Source: an uncultured Acidobacteriota bacterium
GTDB taxonomy: Bacteria; Acidobacteriota; Blastocatellia; Pyrinomonadales; Pyrinomonadaceae
DNA length: 10,546 bases
Reading direction: 5' to 3'
Assembly (NCBI GenBank): GCA_946480545.1
Contig: CAMLKY010000033.1
Coordinates: 1-10,546 of the forward strand
Shown: positions 1 through 6,754 of the stretch, in pieces
Numbering within the stretch: the stretch's first letter is position 1
Layout of the letters: each line of letters starts with the position of its first letter
Made by a program: the position numbers and the translations under genes
The notes under the pieces: generated by a model
Told to the model about the DNA's origin: nothing
The model's database searches: none
Seen by the model: the letters and a program-made list of their open reading frames with translations, nothing else

Positions 1-1
1 C

Positions 2-670
2 TACTTAAAGAACCAGCAGAATGTCGCGGCCGCATTGAGCGGTTCGCGGCTCGAATTCGTCGGAGAGGCCATAACTGACACGACGGCGAACAATCTACCC
101 GCTCTCGCCTGGTGGGTTGGCGTCGTAACTGTTTTCTACCTGCTGATACCCGTCCTCAGTATCAAATATCTTTACGGCCAGCGAGTGGCTGAATACGGAT
201 TGAACTTTCGCGTCGAGCCGGGCTTTGCGAAGCTGCTCTTTACGCTGCTCGCCTTGATGTTGCCGCTCGTCTACCTGATGTCGCGCACCGACAGCTTTAC
301 GGCGAAGTATCCGTTTCTTCAGATCTACAATGGTGAGAGTTATATCGGCCCGACGCTCCTTGTTTGGGAGATCTTGTACTTCATCCAGTTCTTCGGGCTC
401 GAGTTCTTTTTTCGAGGCTTTCTCGTCCATAGCCTGAAACCCGCGTTGGGTATCTACTCGGTGTTGGCGATGACCGTACCGTACTGCATGATCCATTTCG
501 GCAAACCGCCGGCCGAAACTCTCGCTGCGATCATTGCCGGTGTATTCCTGGGATGGCTGAGCTATCGAAATGGAAATATCTGGATGGGGCTGGTGCTTCA
601 CTGCGCGGTCGCTCTGTCGATGGACTTACTTGCACTTCTGAACAAGGGACTCCTGTTCCCGATCCAATGA
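2..670 (+). CDS. CPBP-family (CAAX/Rce1-like) intramembrane protease, 5' partial
   Basis: The reading frame is open from base 2 to the TGA at 668-670. The first possible start inside the window is a TTG at 35 with no Shine-Dalgarno sequence, so the true start probably lies upstream and the gene is 5'-truncated by the window. Counting from that TTG (211 aa), several hydrophobic membrane segments are visible (about 22-43, 65-82, 107-121, 135-152, 162-176, 182-203). CPBP signature motifs are present in order: LEFFFRG (E123, R127), the second-motif His154 in 'YCMIHFGKP', and His189 in 'MGLVLHCA'. Known members cleave substrates within the membrane or act in bacteriocin self-immunity; the substrate here is unknown. 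The usual EExxxR motif reads L-E-F-F-F-R, so the first Glu is Leu; only the second Glu is kept. It overlaps the next gene by ATGA, suggesting translational coupling. Confidence 0.85.
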   Translation, partial: YLKNQQNVAAALSGSRLEFVGEAITDTTANNLPALAWWVGVVTVFYLLIPVLSIKYLYGQRVAEYGLNFRVEPGFAKLLFTLLALMLPLVYLMSRTDSFTAKYPFLQIYNGESYIGPTLLVWEILYFIQFFGLEFFFRGFLVHSLKPALGIYSVLAMTVPYCMIHFGKPPAETLAAIIAGVFLGWLSYRNGNIWMGLVLHCAVALSMDLLALLNKGLLFPIQ

Positions 671-1446
671 AGCTCGAGCTCATCAGTCGCGAGCCGGTGT
701 GCAGGGCGTTCGATACGCCGCTGCTTTTCATTCACGGCACCGGTCACGCGGCATGGTGCTGGGATGAGAATTTTCTTCCCTATTTTGCCGAACAGGGCTT
801 CAGCTCGCATGCGTTAAGTCTCCGCGGACATGGTCAAAGTGAGGGACGCGAGAAGCTGAAGTGGACGCGGATATCAGACTACGTTGAGGACGTTCATCAA
901 GCCGCTGTCGGCTTGAAGAGAGAGCCCGTCCTGATAGGCCACTCGCTTGGCGGTCTCGTTGTTCAAAAGTACCTCGAGAAACACAACGCAGCGGCGGCGG
1001 TCCTGGTGGCGCCGTCCCCGTCCGAAGGAATGTTCGTCTCGGGGATGAAACTTCAGATCAGGAATCCGTTGCTATTTGCGAAGATCGCACTCAAACAGGA
1101 TTACGCTGTCATGTTCGCAACGCCTCGGCTCGCACGGAAGTTCTTGTTCTCGGCAGATGTTCCTCTTGAAGAGGTCTCCCGACCCACTGCCCGATTCGGA
1201 AGCGAATCGTATCGCGCGGCACTTGAAATGATCTACAACCTGCCCCGGCGCTCACGAGTTCCGACACTGGTTGTTGGGGCGGCGAACGACGCATTGATCG
1301 CCCCGGCGAAGATCGAAAAGACGGCTCGTGCGTTCGGCGCCGATTGCCGGATGTTCCCGGATATGGCCCACGACATGATGCTTGAGCGTGGATGGCGTGA
1401 CCCTGCACTTTACATCGCGAACTGGCTGAGAAAAACTATTACTTAA
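667..1446 (+). CDS. alpha/beta hydrolase
   Basis: Alpha/beta-hydrolase fold enzyme of 259 aa, probably a cytoplasmic esterase, lipase or related hydrolase; the substrate cannot be read from sequence. An oxyanion-hole type HGTG (residues 23-26) is followed by 'LRGHGQS' (52-58) and the nucleophile elbow GHSLGG (91-96). The likely catalytic triad is Ser93, Asp208 (in 'GAANDALI') and His235 (in 'DMAHDMM'). The frame stays open upstream to 553, but the ATG at 667 is preferred: it overlaps the protease stop as ATGA and gives a protein starting just before the first beta strand, whereas the longer form would be entirely inside the protease gene. There is no Shine-Dalgarno sequence, consistent with translational coupling. 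The stop TAA shares its last base with the ruvB start. There is no signal peptide. Confidence 0.9.
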   Translation: MKLELISREPVCRAFDTPLLFIHGTGHAAWCWDENFLPYFAEQGFSSHALSLRGHGQSEGREKLKWTRISDYVEDVHQAAVGLKREPVLIGHSLGGLVVQKYLEKHNAAAAVLVAPSPSEGMFVSGMKLQIRNPLLFAKIALKQDYAVMFATPRLARKFLFSADVPLEEVSRPTARFGSESYRAALEMIYNLPRRSRVPTLVVGAANDALIAPAKIEKTARAFGADCRMFPDMAHDMMLERGWRDPALYIANWLRKTIT

Positions 1447-2492
1447 TGCAGGAAACAAAAGACACTGAGGTCCGTAGCGCGTCGAATATCGACGAAGCCG
1501 AACGGCGCTTCGAGGCGACACTCCGCCCGGCAAAGCTGACCGACTATATCGGCCAGAAAAAGGTCAAGGACAATCTTCGAGTGTTCATGACCGCGGCGCT
1601 GCGGCGTCGCGAAGCTCTGGATCACATTCTGCTGACGGGGCCGCCCGGTGTTGGAAAAACGACGCTCTCGAATATCGTTGCGGCTGAAATGGGTTCGGCG
1701 TTGAAGTCCACCGCCGGTCCGATCATCGAGAAGGCCGGCGATCTCGCGGCCATCCTGACGAACCTCGAGGAAGGCGACGTTCTCTTTATCGATGAGATCC
1801 ATCGGCTGAACCCGGCGATCGAAGAGGTCCTGTATCCTGCGATGGAGGATTACAGCCTCGATATCATGATCGGCCAGGGCACCGCCGCGAGGTCGATAAA
1901 ACTTGAGCTGCCGAAATTCACACTCGTTGGTGCGACAACGCGGCCTGGGCTTATAACGGCTCCGCTGCGCGGCCGATTTGGGATTATCTTTCACCTCGAC
2001 TTTTACGGGATAGAAGAGCTCCAGAAGATCGTCGAGCGCTCGGCGGGCATCCTCAACATCGAGATCGAGGAGACCGGCTCGAGCGAGATCGCTCGCCGCT
2101 CGCGTGGTACGCCGCGAATCGCGAATCGACTGCTGCGACGCGTCCGCGACTACGCCGAGGTAGATCACGACGGCCGCATCACTGCCGAGGTGGCCGCCGA
2201 CGCACTCAACCGGATGGAAGTCGATACATACGGGCTGGATGAAATGGACCGGAAGTTCCTGATGACGATCATCGAGAAGTTCGACGGCGGCCCGGTCGGT
2301 CTCGGAACGCTTTCGGCATCGATGCACGAGGAAAAAGATTCGATCGAGGAAATGATCGAACCGTATCTGCTGCAGATCGGCTTTCTGAACCGCACCCCGC
2401 GCGGGCGACTCGCAACCCGGCTTGCATATGAGCATTTCGGATTTACGGCGCCGGCTGGAAGCGGAGGAACCCCGACATTGTTCGCTGAATAG
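1446..2492 (+). CDS. ruvB: Holliday junction branch-migration ATPase RuvB
   Basis: RuvB is the hexameric AAA+ motor that, with RuvA, drives branch migration of Holliday junctions during recombinational repair. At 348 aa it has normal family length. Visible motifs are Walker [10 protein letters not shown] (65-73), Walker B VLFIDE (112-117), sensor 1 in '[11 protein letters not shown]' (160-170), the arginine-finger segment LRGRFG (174-179), '[15 protein letters not shown]' in the small ATPase domain, and the C-terminal winged-helix signature around '[20 protein letters not shown]' ending 'TPRGRLAT'. The ATG at 1446 forms TAATG with the hydrolase stop, so translation is probably re-initiated from it. 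Neither ruvA nor ruvC is in the window. Placement as third gene behind a CPBP protease and a hydrolase is probably a lineage trait rather than a functional link. Confidence 0.98.
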   Translation: MQETKDTEVRSASNIDEAERRFEATLRPAKLTDYIGQKKVKDNLRVFMTAALRRREALDHILLTGPPGVGKTTLSNIVAAEMGSALKSTAGPIIEKAGDLAAILTNLEEGDVLFIDEIHRLNPAIEEVLYPAMEDYSLDIMIGQGTAARSIKLELPKFTLVGATTRPGLITAPLRGRFGIIFHLDFYGIEELQKIVERSAGILNIEIEETGSSEIARRSRGTPRIANRLLRRVRDYAEVDHDGRITAEVAADALNRMEVDTYGLDEMDRKFLMTIIEKFDGGPVGLGTLSASMHEEKDSIEEMIEPYLLQIGFLNRTPRGRLATRLAYEHFGFTAPAGSGGTPTLFAE

Positions 2493-2518
2493 GTGTTGTG
2501 AGTCGCGACCGGTCAAGA

Positions 2519-2644
2519 GACTGGAGTGCAGGCATCCCTGCCTGCATGAGTACGAAGCACGAAAGAGCCCACAGTCTCGAGTCAATGATCGCTTTACGCC
2601 GCGGAAGCCACGGCGTTGCAGGCAACGATGCCTGTGCTCCAGTC
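2519..2644. repeat. 126-bp element with 29-bp imperfect inverted terminal repeats
   Basis: In the 216-bp gap between ruvB and the beta-helix gene, the left arm at 2519-2547 (GACTGGAGTGCAGGCATC...) and the reverse complement of 2616-2644 (GACTGGAGCACAGGCATC...) match at about 24 of 29 positions. The core of about 68 bp contains no convincing gene; short open frames across it are by-products of the repeat. The element resembles REP/MITE-like palindromic units dispersed in some bacterial genomes. That it is multi-copy is inference, as only one copy lies in this window. Direct target-site duplications were not seen. It could also fold in the ruvB transcript as a long stem. Confidence 0.65.
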
Positions 2645-2708
2645 ACGCCGCACGTAGAATGCACTCGACTTCCGTTCCCTGCATCGTTTACGCCATAATC
2701 AAAAAACT

Positions 2709-4358
2709 ATGAAAAAGATCACTGTCGCAATGGCGATGCTTCTCGCGCTTGGTCTCTCCGTTTTGGCTCAGAACAAACTCGAAGGCTACAACATAATCGT
2801 CGATGTCCCGACCAACCAACGGACGACTACATGCGCCGTGCGATACGTGCCGCCGTCGACGGTGATCACGATCAGCGATCTCGACACTTCGACGCCGATG
2901 AAACTCCAGTCGTGCGAGGGCTCGGACTCAAGTTTCTCCCAAAGCTCGGCGACGACCGCGACGATGCGTGCGAGTGCGACGAATTACAAGTGGTGCTTCC
3001 GGGGCGAGGACGAAAGGTACCGGGTCACGCTGTCTGTCCCGGGGCGTGAGCCGATCACTTACAACTGGTTCGCAAGCAAGGACGACCGCGAACGCGGCTT
3101 TTATAATATCCGGGATTTCGGCGCGGTCGGCGATGGACAGACCGACGATACGATGGCGTTCAAGAGCGCGATGGCTGTTATCGCGTCGAACAACGGGGGT
3201 ACGCTTCGCATTCCCAATGGCGAGTACATCGTCAACGGTCCGGTAGCCCTTCCCACCGGACTCGTAATGGAGGGCACAAACGGCTGGTACTCGGGGGCGT
3301 CGACCAGCGATGTCACGAGAAAGAATCCGAGCCGCATCACTCTCCGCGGATCGAATCGTGCGCTGTTTCGAATCGGAGAGTGCGTCGAGGGGGTCACGAT
3401 CCGGGACGTTGAGTTGTTCGCCGAAAGCAATAACGGAACAAGCGGCGTCGAAGCGATAGGGGCCTACGCATCGTCGCAGGGATTCAATTTCGATCGAGTG
3501 ACATTTCAGGGGTTCAACCGCGGCATCAACGCTTACGGTCTGCCGCAGACGAATCTCAACTGGCAGTTCGACTACGTCAAGGTCAATGCATGCCGGTTCG
3601 TCTACAATCGCGACACCGGCATATTCGTCAATAGCCGCAATACCGACTGGCGGATCATGGGGACGGTCTTTATCAATCCGAAGCGACAGGCCGGACAGAA
3701 CGCGAACTCGATGCACTTCGAACGGGTCGGCATGGTGATCATCCAGGATACATATAGCGGCGGTTATCCCAACGCACTCGGCGGGACGTTCATCAACATT
3801 CTCGACAGTGGTCCGACGACGATCATCGGATCGCAATGCGAGGCGATGACGAATTCGATCGTCTACAACGACATCCAGCACCCCGAGGCGGGCGATTATT
3901 CCCATCCGATGACGATCCTTAACTCGATCTTCGACGACCCGATCATCTTCAAGGCACGACGAACGCTCGTATCGGTTGGCAGCCAGTACGGCCCAAGGAC
4001 GTTCCGGGCGGATGAGCGAGTGCGCGTGTACTCGACGGGAGATCGGTTTTGTTACGACGGTCACATCATGGCGTGCCGCGGTGCCGAGAAGAACAATTTC
4101 GACAAGGCAACGGTTGTGTTCATGACCGGCCAGCCCTCGGAAGGACAGGTGAAGGGACATCCGACCTTCTTCGGAACCGATGTCGAGTTCGGAGCGTCGG
4201 TCCAGATGCCGTCATTCCCCGCGAACGCACTACCAAACGGCAAGGCCAATGGAGCGATGGTCTACTGCACAAACTGCAGCCGGGCCTCGACCCCCTGCCG
4301 CGCCGGCGGCTCGGGTGCTCCCGCAATGATGGTCGGCGGTCAGTGGAGTTGCCTATAG
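2709..4358 (+). CDS. secreted right-handed beta-helix protein (pectate-lyase-3-like)
   Basis: Protein of 549 aa with a Sec signal peptide (basic MKK, hydrophobic core, probable cleavage after residue 20 at 'SVLA-QNK'). Residues about 132-175, 'FYNIRDFGAVGDGQTDDTMA' followed by 'GGTLRIPNGEYIV', are the classic opening of the pectate lyase 3 / GH28-like beta-helix superfamily found in polysaccharide lyases, hydrolases and tail-spike proteins. The following 350 residues have helix-like repeats such as 'GVTIRDVELFAESN', 'FNFDRVTFQGFNRGI' and 'VNACRFVYNRDTGIFVN'. Residues 21-125 form a separate N-terminal domain not recognised here. The last 33 residues hold four Cys (520, 523, 530, 548) in a C-x2-C-x6-C...WSC pattern. 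Enzymatic activity and substrate are not determinable; the fold assignment is firm, pectin specificity is not. There is no Shine-Dalgarno sequence; the ATG is placed by the signal peptide. Confidence 0.85.
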   Translation: MKKITVAMAMLLALGLSVLAQNKLEGYNIIVDVPTNQRTTTCAVRYVPPSTVITISDLDTSTPMKLQSCEGSDSSFSQSSATTATMRASATNYKWCFRGEDERYRVTLSVPGREPITYNWFASKDDRERGFYNIRDFGAVGDGQTDDTMAFKSAMAVIASNNGGTLRIPNGEYIVNGPVALPTGLVMEGTNGWYSGASTSDVTRKNPSRITLRGSNRALFRIGECVEGVTIRDVELFAESNNGTSGVEAIGAYASSQGFNFDRVTFQGFNRGINAYGLPQTNLNWQFDYVKVNACRFVYNRDTGIFVNSRNTDWRIMGTVFINPKRQAGQNANSMHFERVGMVIIQDTYSGGYPNALGGTFINILDSGPTTIIGSQCEAMTNSIVYNDIQHPEAGDYSHPMTILNSIFDDPIIFKARRTLVSVGSQYGPRTFRADERVRVYSTGDRFCYDGHIMACRGAEKNNFDKATVVFMTGQPSEGQVKGHPTFFGTDVEFGASVQMPSFPANALPNGKANGAMVYCTNCSRASTPCRAGGSGAPAMMVGGQWSCL

Positions 4359-4359
4359 G

Positions 4360-4514
4360 TCCCAAGTCCCAAAGTCCCAAGTCCCAAGGCCCAAAGTCCC
4401 AAGGCCCCGAGACCTGAGAGAAGGATAGTGGTATTTTATACGCACCCATTCTGGGATGCGCTAAGATCCTACAACGACTTATCCATGGGACTTGAGACCT
4501 GGGACCTGGGACTT
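4360..4514. repeat. heptamer tandem tract (TCCCAAG/A) with a facing inverted tract
   Basis: Immediately after the beta-helix stop codon, 4360-4411 consists of about seven 7-8 bp units of TCCCAAG or TCCCAAAG, the last ones degenerating to CCCCGAG. At 4487-4514 the same motif appears in inverted orientation (GGGACTT, GGGACCT, GGGACCT, GGGACTT spacing). The 75 bp between contain a small hairpin at 4441-4460 (CGCACCCA-TTC-TGGG-A-TGCG, one bulged base) and no open gene. The paired tracts could form an imperfect long stem between two same-strand genes. There is no T-run after the hairpin, so a classical intrinsic terminator is not supported. The same heptamer recurs at 10521-10546. Confidence 0.75.
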
Positions 4515-4518
4515 CGAT

Positions 4519-4896
4519 ATGGAGTGGATAGTTGAATTGGACGAACGGGGCCGATTCATTCGGGCCACGCAGTGGGATGATTTCGATCTCGATCATCAAG
4601 CCCACTTTCTAACCGACATCTTTGCCGGACCGCACTGGAAACCTGGGATCGGAATACTTTTCGATTACCGCGGACTCAAAGTGACGCAATTGAGCGAGGC
4701 CGATCTCGCAACGATCCGAGTTATCTTCCAGTCGGTGCGAAAGCGTCTCGGCGTCAGCAAGCTGGCACTGCTGTGTGACAGCGATGAACTGTTTGAGGTG
4801 GGCAAACATTTCGGCGAGATGATCGCAGAGAAAATGGAGAATCAGTTGGTCATCTTCCGCGACGAGCAGGCGGCGATCAACTGGCTGACTGCCTGA
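4519..4896 (+). CDS. SpoIIAA/STAS-like small protein
   Basis: Predicted cytoplasmic protein of 125 aa without signal peptide or membrane segment. The layout matches SpoIIAA-like STAS-fold proteins: an opening strand 'MEWIVELDERGRFIRATQW', 'HWKPGIGILFDYRGL' (about 39-53) with the central strand and Asp, a helix 'EADLATIRVIFQSVRKRL', then 'KLALLCDSDELFEVGKHFGEM' and a closing 'LVIFRDEQAAINWL' typical of the family C-terminus. Function is unknown; members are often single-domain proteins with no assigned partner. The frame is open upstream to a start at 4492, but those codons lie in the inverted heptamer tract, so the ATG at 4519 is preferred. No good Shine-Dalgarno sequence is visible. Its last 20 bases overlap the convergent arsC 3' end. 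Confidence 0.7.
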   Translation: MEWIVELDERGRFIRATQWDDFDLDHQAHFLTDIFAGPHWKPGIGILFDYRGLKVTQLSEADLATIRVIFQSVRKRLGVSKLALLCDSDELFEVGKHFGEMIAEKMENQLVIFRDEQAAINWLTA

Positions 4897-5308
4897 CTCG
4901 TACGAACTCGACCAACCGCTCGTATATCGCGTCCCGGACTCGCCTGAATTCCGCAAGCCTTGCAGCGAAGTCACCCGCCGCTTCGGCAGGATCATCGAAG
5001 CCCCAGTGAATGCGCTTCGCAGGTCCGGGGAACACCGGGCAATTCTGATTCGCGTTAGAGCAAACCGTGATCACATAGTCAAACTTCTCGTCCGTGAACT
5101 CGTCAACGGATTTCGACCGATGCGACGTTATATCGATACCCGACTCGCGCATGACCTCGATCGCCTCAGGTCTCACCATCGACGGGTCTGTCCCGGCACT
5201 CTCGACATCAAACGTCTCGCCCGCGATGTGACGCAGTAATCCCTCAGCCATCTGGCTGCGTGCAGAGTTTCCGGTGCAAAGAATCAGGACGCGTTCTTTT
5301 CTACTCAT
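4877..5308 (-). CDS. arsC: arsenate reductase, low-molecular-weight phosphatase (thioredoxin-coupled) type
   Basis: Cytoplasmic reductase of 143 aa converting arsenate to arsenite. The N-terminal P-loop CTGNSARS (11-18) gives nucleophile Cys11 and Arg17; Cys83 and Cys90 in 'VCSNANQNCP' supply the two further Cys of the intramolecular disulfide relay, matching the Cys10-Cys82-Cys89 arrangement of the Staphylococcus aureus enzyme. Asp105/Asp106-Pro107 (FDDP) provides the general acid. The disulfide left after the reaction is normally reduced by thioredoxin, in contrast to the glutaredoxin-type ArsC. It is the last gene of the leftward ars operon: its first 8 bases overlap the aquaglyceroporin 3' end, and its 3' end overlaps the convergent STAS-like gene by 20 bp. 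Upstream of the ATG only a weak purine run (GAAGAA) is seen, consistent with coupled translation. Confidence 0.94.
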   Translation of the reverse strand: MSRKERVLILCTGNSARSQMAEGLLRHIAGETFDVESAGTDPSMVRPEAIEVMRESGIDITSHRSKSVDEFTDEKFDYVITVCSNANQNCPVFPGPAKRIHWGFDDPAEAAGDFAARLAEFRRVRDAIYERLVEFVRVRQSAS

Positions 5309-5975
5309 GTTTCTTCGGTATCAACCAGTTGAAGACGAAGGCACTAACAAAGCCTCCGACGAATTGGGCGGCGATGAATGCCGGCACATCGGTTAACCGA
5401 ATGCCCGTGAAGGTATCTGTCATCGCCCGTGCGATCGTTACCGCAGGATTTGCGAATGACGTGGACGAGGTGAACCAGTACGCTGCGGTGATGTACGTCG
5501 AGACAGAAGCGGCGACAACCGGGATCGCATGCCGGCGCGAAGCCGCGATGATCAGACCGACAAGACCGAATGCCGCGACGGTTTCGCCGAGCCAGATTCC
5601 CTCACCCGTTCGCACCTTCGTAGACATAACGAACGCAGGGAGGTCAAACATGAGGTTCGCGAGTGCAACACCTGCTACTCCTCCGGCGACCTGAACCGCG
5701 GAATACGCGAGGGCATCCTTCCATGAAAGCTCGTTATTAAAGGCTGACACGACCGAGACGACCGGATTGAAATGCGCTCCCGACACCGGTGCGAATGTCA
5801 GTATCAACGTGACGAGGGCCGCTCCGGTTGCGATCGTGTTCGCAAGCAGGATCACGGCCGGCGCTCCGCTCGCGAGTCTCTCGGCCATTATGCCCGAGCC
5901 TACGACTGCGCAAACCAGCATCGCCGTGCCGATCAGTTCAGCAACCAGCCGCCGAGCGAGAGTTACATTCTCCAT
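5301..5975 (-). CDS. aqpS: ars-linked aquaglyceroporin (MIP family, AqpS-like)
   Basis: Inner-membrane channel of 224 aa, the usual MIP length, with six hydrophobic spans and two half-helix motifs: NPV at 70-72 ('GAHFNPVVS') and NPA at 176-178 ('SFANPAVT'). Canonical aquaporins have NPA twice and an Arg straight after the second (NPAR) in the selectivity filter. Here the first motif is NPV and the residue after the second NPA is Val, a combination I associate with aquaporins encoded beside arsC, which conduct neutral As(OH)3. In Sinorhizobium meliloti such a channel replaces the arsenite pump and lets ArsC-generated arsenite flow out. The gene lies between the small Cys-rich ORF (38-bp overlap) and arsC (8-bp overlap). 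No strong Shine-Dalgarno sequence precedes the ATG at 5975. Confidence 0.93.
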   Translation of the reverse strand: MENVTLARRLVAELIGTAMLVCAVVGSGIMAERLASGAPAVILLANTIATGAALVTLILTFAPVSGAHFNPVVSVVSAFNNELSWKDALAYSAVQVAGGVAGVALANLMFDLPAFVMSTKVRTGEGIWLGETVAAFGLVGLIIAASRRHAIPVVAASVSTYITAAYWFTSSTSFANPAVTIARAMTDTFTGIRLTDVPAFIAAQFVGGFVSAFVFNWLIPKKHE

Positions 5976-6174
5976 TTTTCAATTCGTCCGCGGTCTCGCA
6001 GCATAAAGTAAACCAGTCAAATTTCTCATCGCGTGAATTGCGCTTGATCACGAAGACCTCCCAGTTCCGCTCGAACAGCGATTCAAAGTAACGCTTGTCT
6101 GAATCACTTCGGCAATCGCTCCGGATCGGGCAGGTCTTCGTGTTCCGGCTGAACATCTTGTCGGCCAAAGGCAT
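5938..6174 (-). CDS. small Cys-rich protein of unknown function in ars operon, possible ArsI C-terminal relic
   Basis: A 78-aa predicted soluble protein with six Cys (15, 21, 58, 59, 70, 78), two of them vicinal. I recognise no family. The evidence that it is translated is a good Shine-Dalgarno sequence: AGGAG lies 6 nt before the ATG and overlaps the arsI stop codon. The 3' end overlaps the channel gene by 38 bp. It sits in the same reading frame as arsI, three codons after the ArsI stop and start gap. Residues 21-41 align with ArsI 106-126 at identical spacing (C-x4-D-K-x10-W-E-V-F), and both end in Cys-rich tails; the DNA shares a 13-bp identity (TGGGAGGTCTTCG) at 252 bp offset. It may therefore be a diverged partial duplication of the ArsI C-terminal half, retained as a thiol protein or decaying. 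Function is not assigned. Confidence 0.55.
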   Translation of the reverse strand: MPLADKMFSRNTKTCPIRSDCRSDSDKRYFESLFERNWEVFVIKRNSRDEKFDWFTLCCETADELKNGECNSRSAAGC

Positions 6175-6183
6175 TCTGTTCTC

Positions 6184-6681
6184 CTAGCAGCAGGCGGTCG
6201 CGACCTCTCGCTTCTTGCCCTCGATATCGGTGAACGTCGGCGTGCAGCACGCGTGATCTGCTTCGGACTGAACTTCCTCGGAAAGGTTGTCCTGGAGAAC
6301 TGCGAAGACCTCCCACTCATTACCATCGGGATCGTTGACCCACGCTTTGTCCTGTAGAGCGTAACAGCAGGTCGTCTGTAGTTCCTCACGCGGTACGAGA
6401 CCACGCTCCTTCCACTGATCGCGGATCGCTACGACGTCGTCGGTGCCCGCGACCTGGATGCCCAGATGCGACAGCGCTCCGCTATTGGCGACGGCGGCCT
6501 GATTGAGCGTGAAGTTCAGCGGCGGATTTGCGACGTCGAACTTCGCGTAACCGGTTCGGACCTTGCTGGGCTCGATGCCGAACATTTTCTTGTAAAACTC
6601 GATGCTTTTCTCGACGTCGGCGACGTTGATCGCGAGATGCGCCTTTAGGATATTAGCTGTATTGGATGATGCGGTTGTCAT
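6184..6681 (-). CDS. arsI: ArsI/CadI-family vicinal oxygen chelate protein (C-As lyase)
   Basis: Cytoplasmic glyoxalase/VOC-fold dioxygenase of 165 aa. Characterised ArsI enzymes are Fe(II)-dependent and cleave the C-As bond of methylarsenite, MAs(III), and aromatic arsenicals, giving arsenite. Metal ligands align as His15 ('KAHLAINV'), His72 ('LSHLGIQV') and Glu124 ('NEWEVF'). The substrate-binding vicinal pair is Cys105-Cys106 in 'TTCCYALQDKAW', followed by the family signature 'VNDPDGNEWEVF'. The C-terminal tail holds two more CC pairs, 145-146 and 164-165, of a kind that may pass thiol-bound arsenic. It is the first gene of the leftward operon, with a strong AAGGAG 8 nt before the ATG at 6681 and ArsR operator candidates upstream. 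Some family members are annotated as cadmium-induced CadI; the CC pair and ars context favour ArsI. Confidence 0.92.
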   Translation of the reverse strand: MTTASSNTANILKAHLAINVADVEKSIEFYKKMFGIEPSKVRTGYAKFDVANPPLNFTLNQAAVANSGALSHLGIQVAGTDDVVAIRDQWKERGLVPREELQTTCCYALQDKAWVNDPDGNEWEVFAVLQDNLSEEVQSEADHACCTPTFTDIEGKKREVATACC

Positions 6682-6734
6682 GGTTTACTCTCCTTCCCGA
6701 TATAGTATCAATTACGTCTATGCGTAATTGTAAA
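6682..6734 (-). promoter_or_regulatory. putative arsI promoter and ribosome binding site
   Basis: Reading leftward, a -35-like TTTACA (6729-6734) and a -10-like GATACT (6704-6709, four of six consensus bases) are separated by 19 bp, slightly long. The Shine-Dalgarno AAGGAG lies at 6690-6695. Operator 1 fills the spacer, so a bound ArsR dimer would block RNA polymerase. The box assignments are weak because sigma-factor preferences of this lineage are not known. Confidence 0.35.
6709..6730. promoter_or_regulatory. ArsR operator candidate 1 (arsI side)
   Basis: A perfect palindrome with half-sites CAATTACG and CGTAATTG around a 6-bp spacer, 22 bp in all. Its architecture is identical to the second site 46 bp away. 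Inverted AT-rich repeats of this size are typical binding sites of ArsR/SmtB dimers, and the location between arsI and arsR is where an autoregulated ars operator is expected. Confidence 0.8.
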
Positions 6735-6754
6735 CAGAGAATACGCCCGGCTTT

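Noticed and set aside
1443..2585. 380-codon minus-strand open frame opposite ruvB
   Set aside because: It is the antisense shadow of ruvB, whose AAA+ motifs are unmistakable on the plus strand; the shadow product has no recognisable domain.
2422..2712. Short plus-strand frames across the ruvB 3' gap
   Set aside because: They run through the inverted-repeat element and have no ribosome binding site; their peptides are by-products of the repeat.
2928..4160. 410-codon minus-strand open frame opposite the beta-helix gene
   Set aside because: It is rich in Asp, Arg and Val, as expected of a frame-shadow in GC-rich DNA. The plus strand encodes a signal peptide and a known fold.
4360..4411. Possible CRISPR-like array of short repeats
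   Set aside because: Units are 7-8 bp, contiguous and have no spacers; this is a simple tandem repeat.
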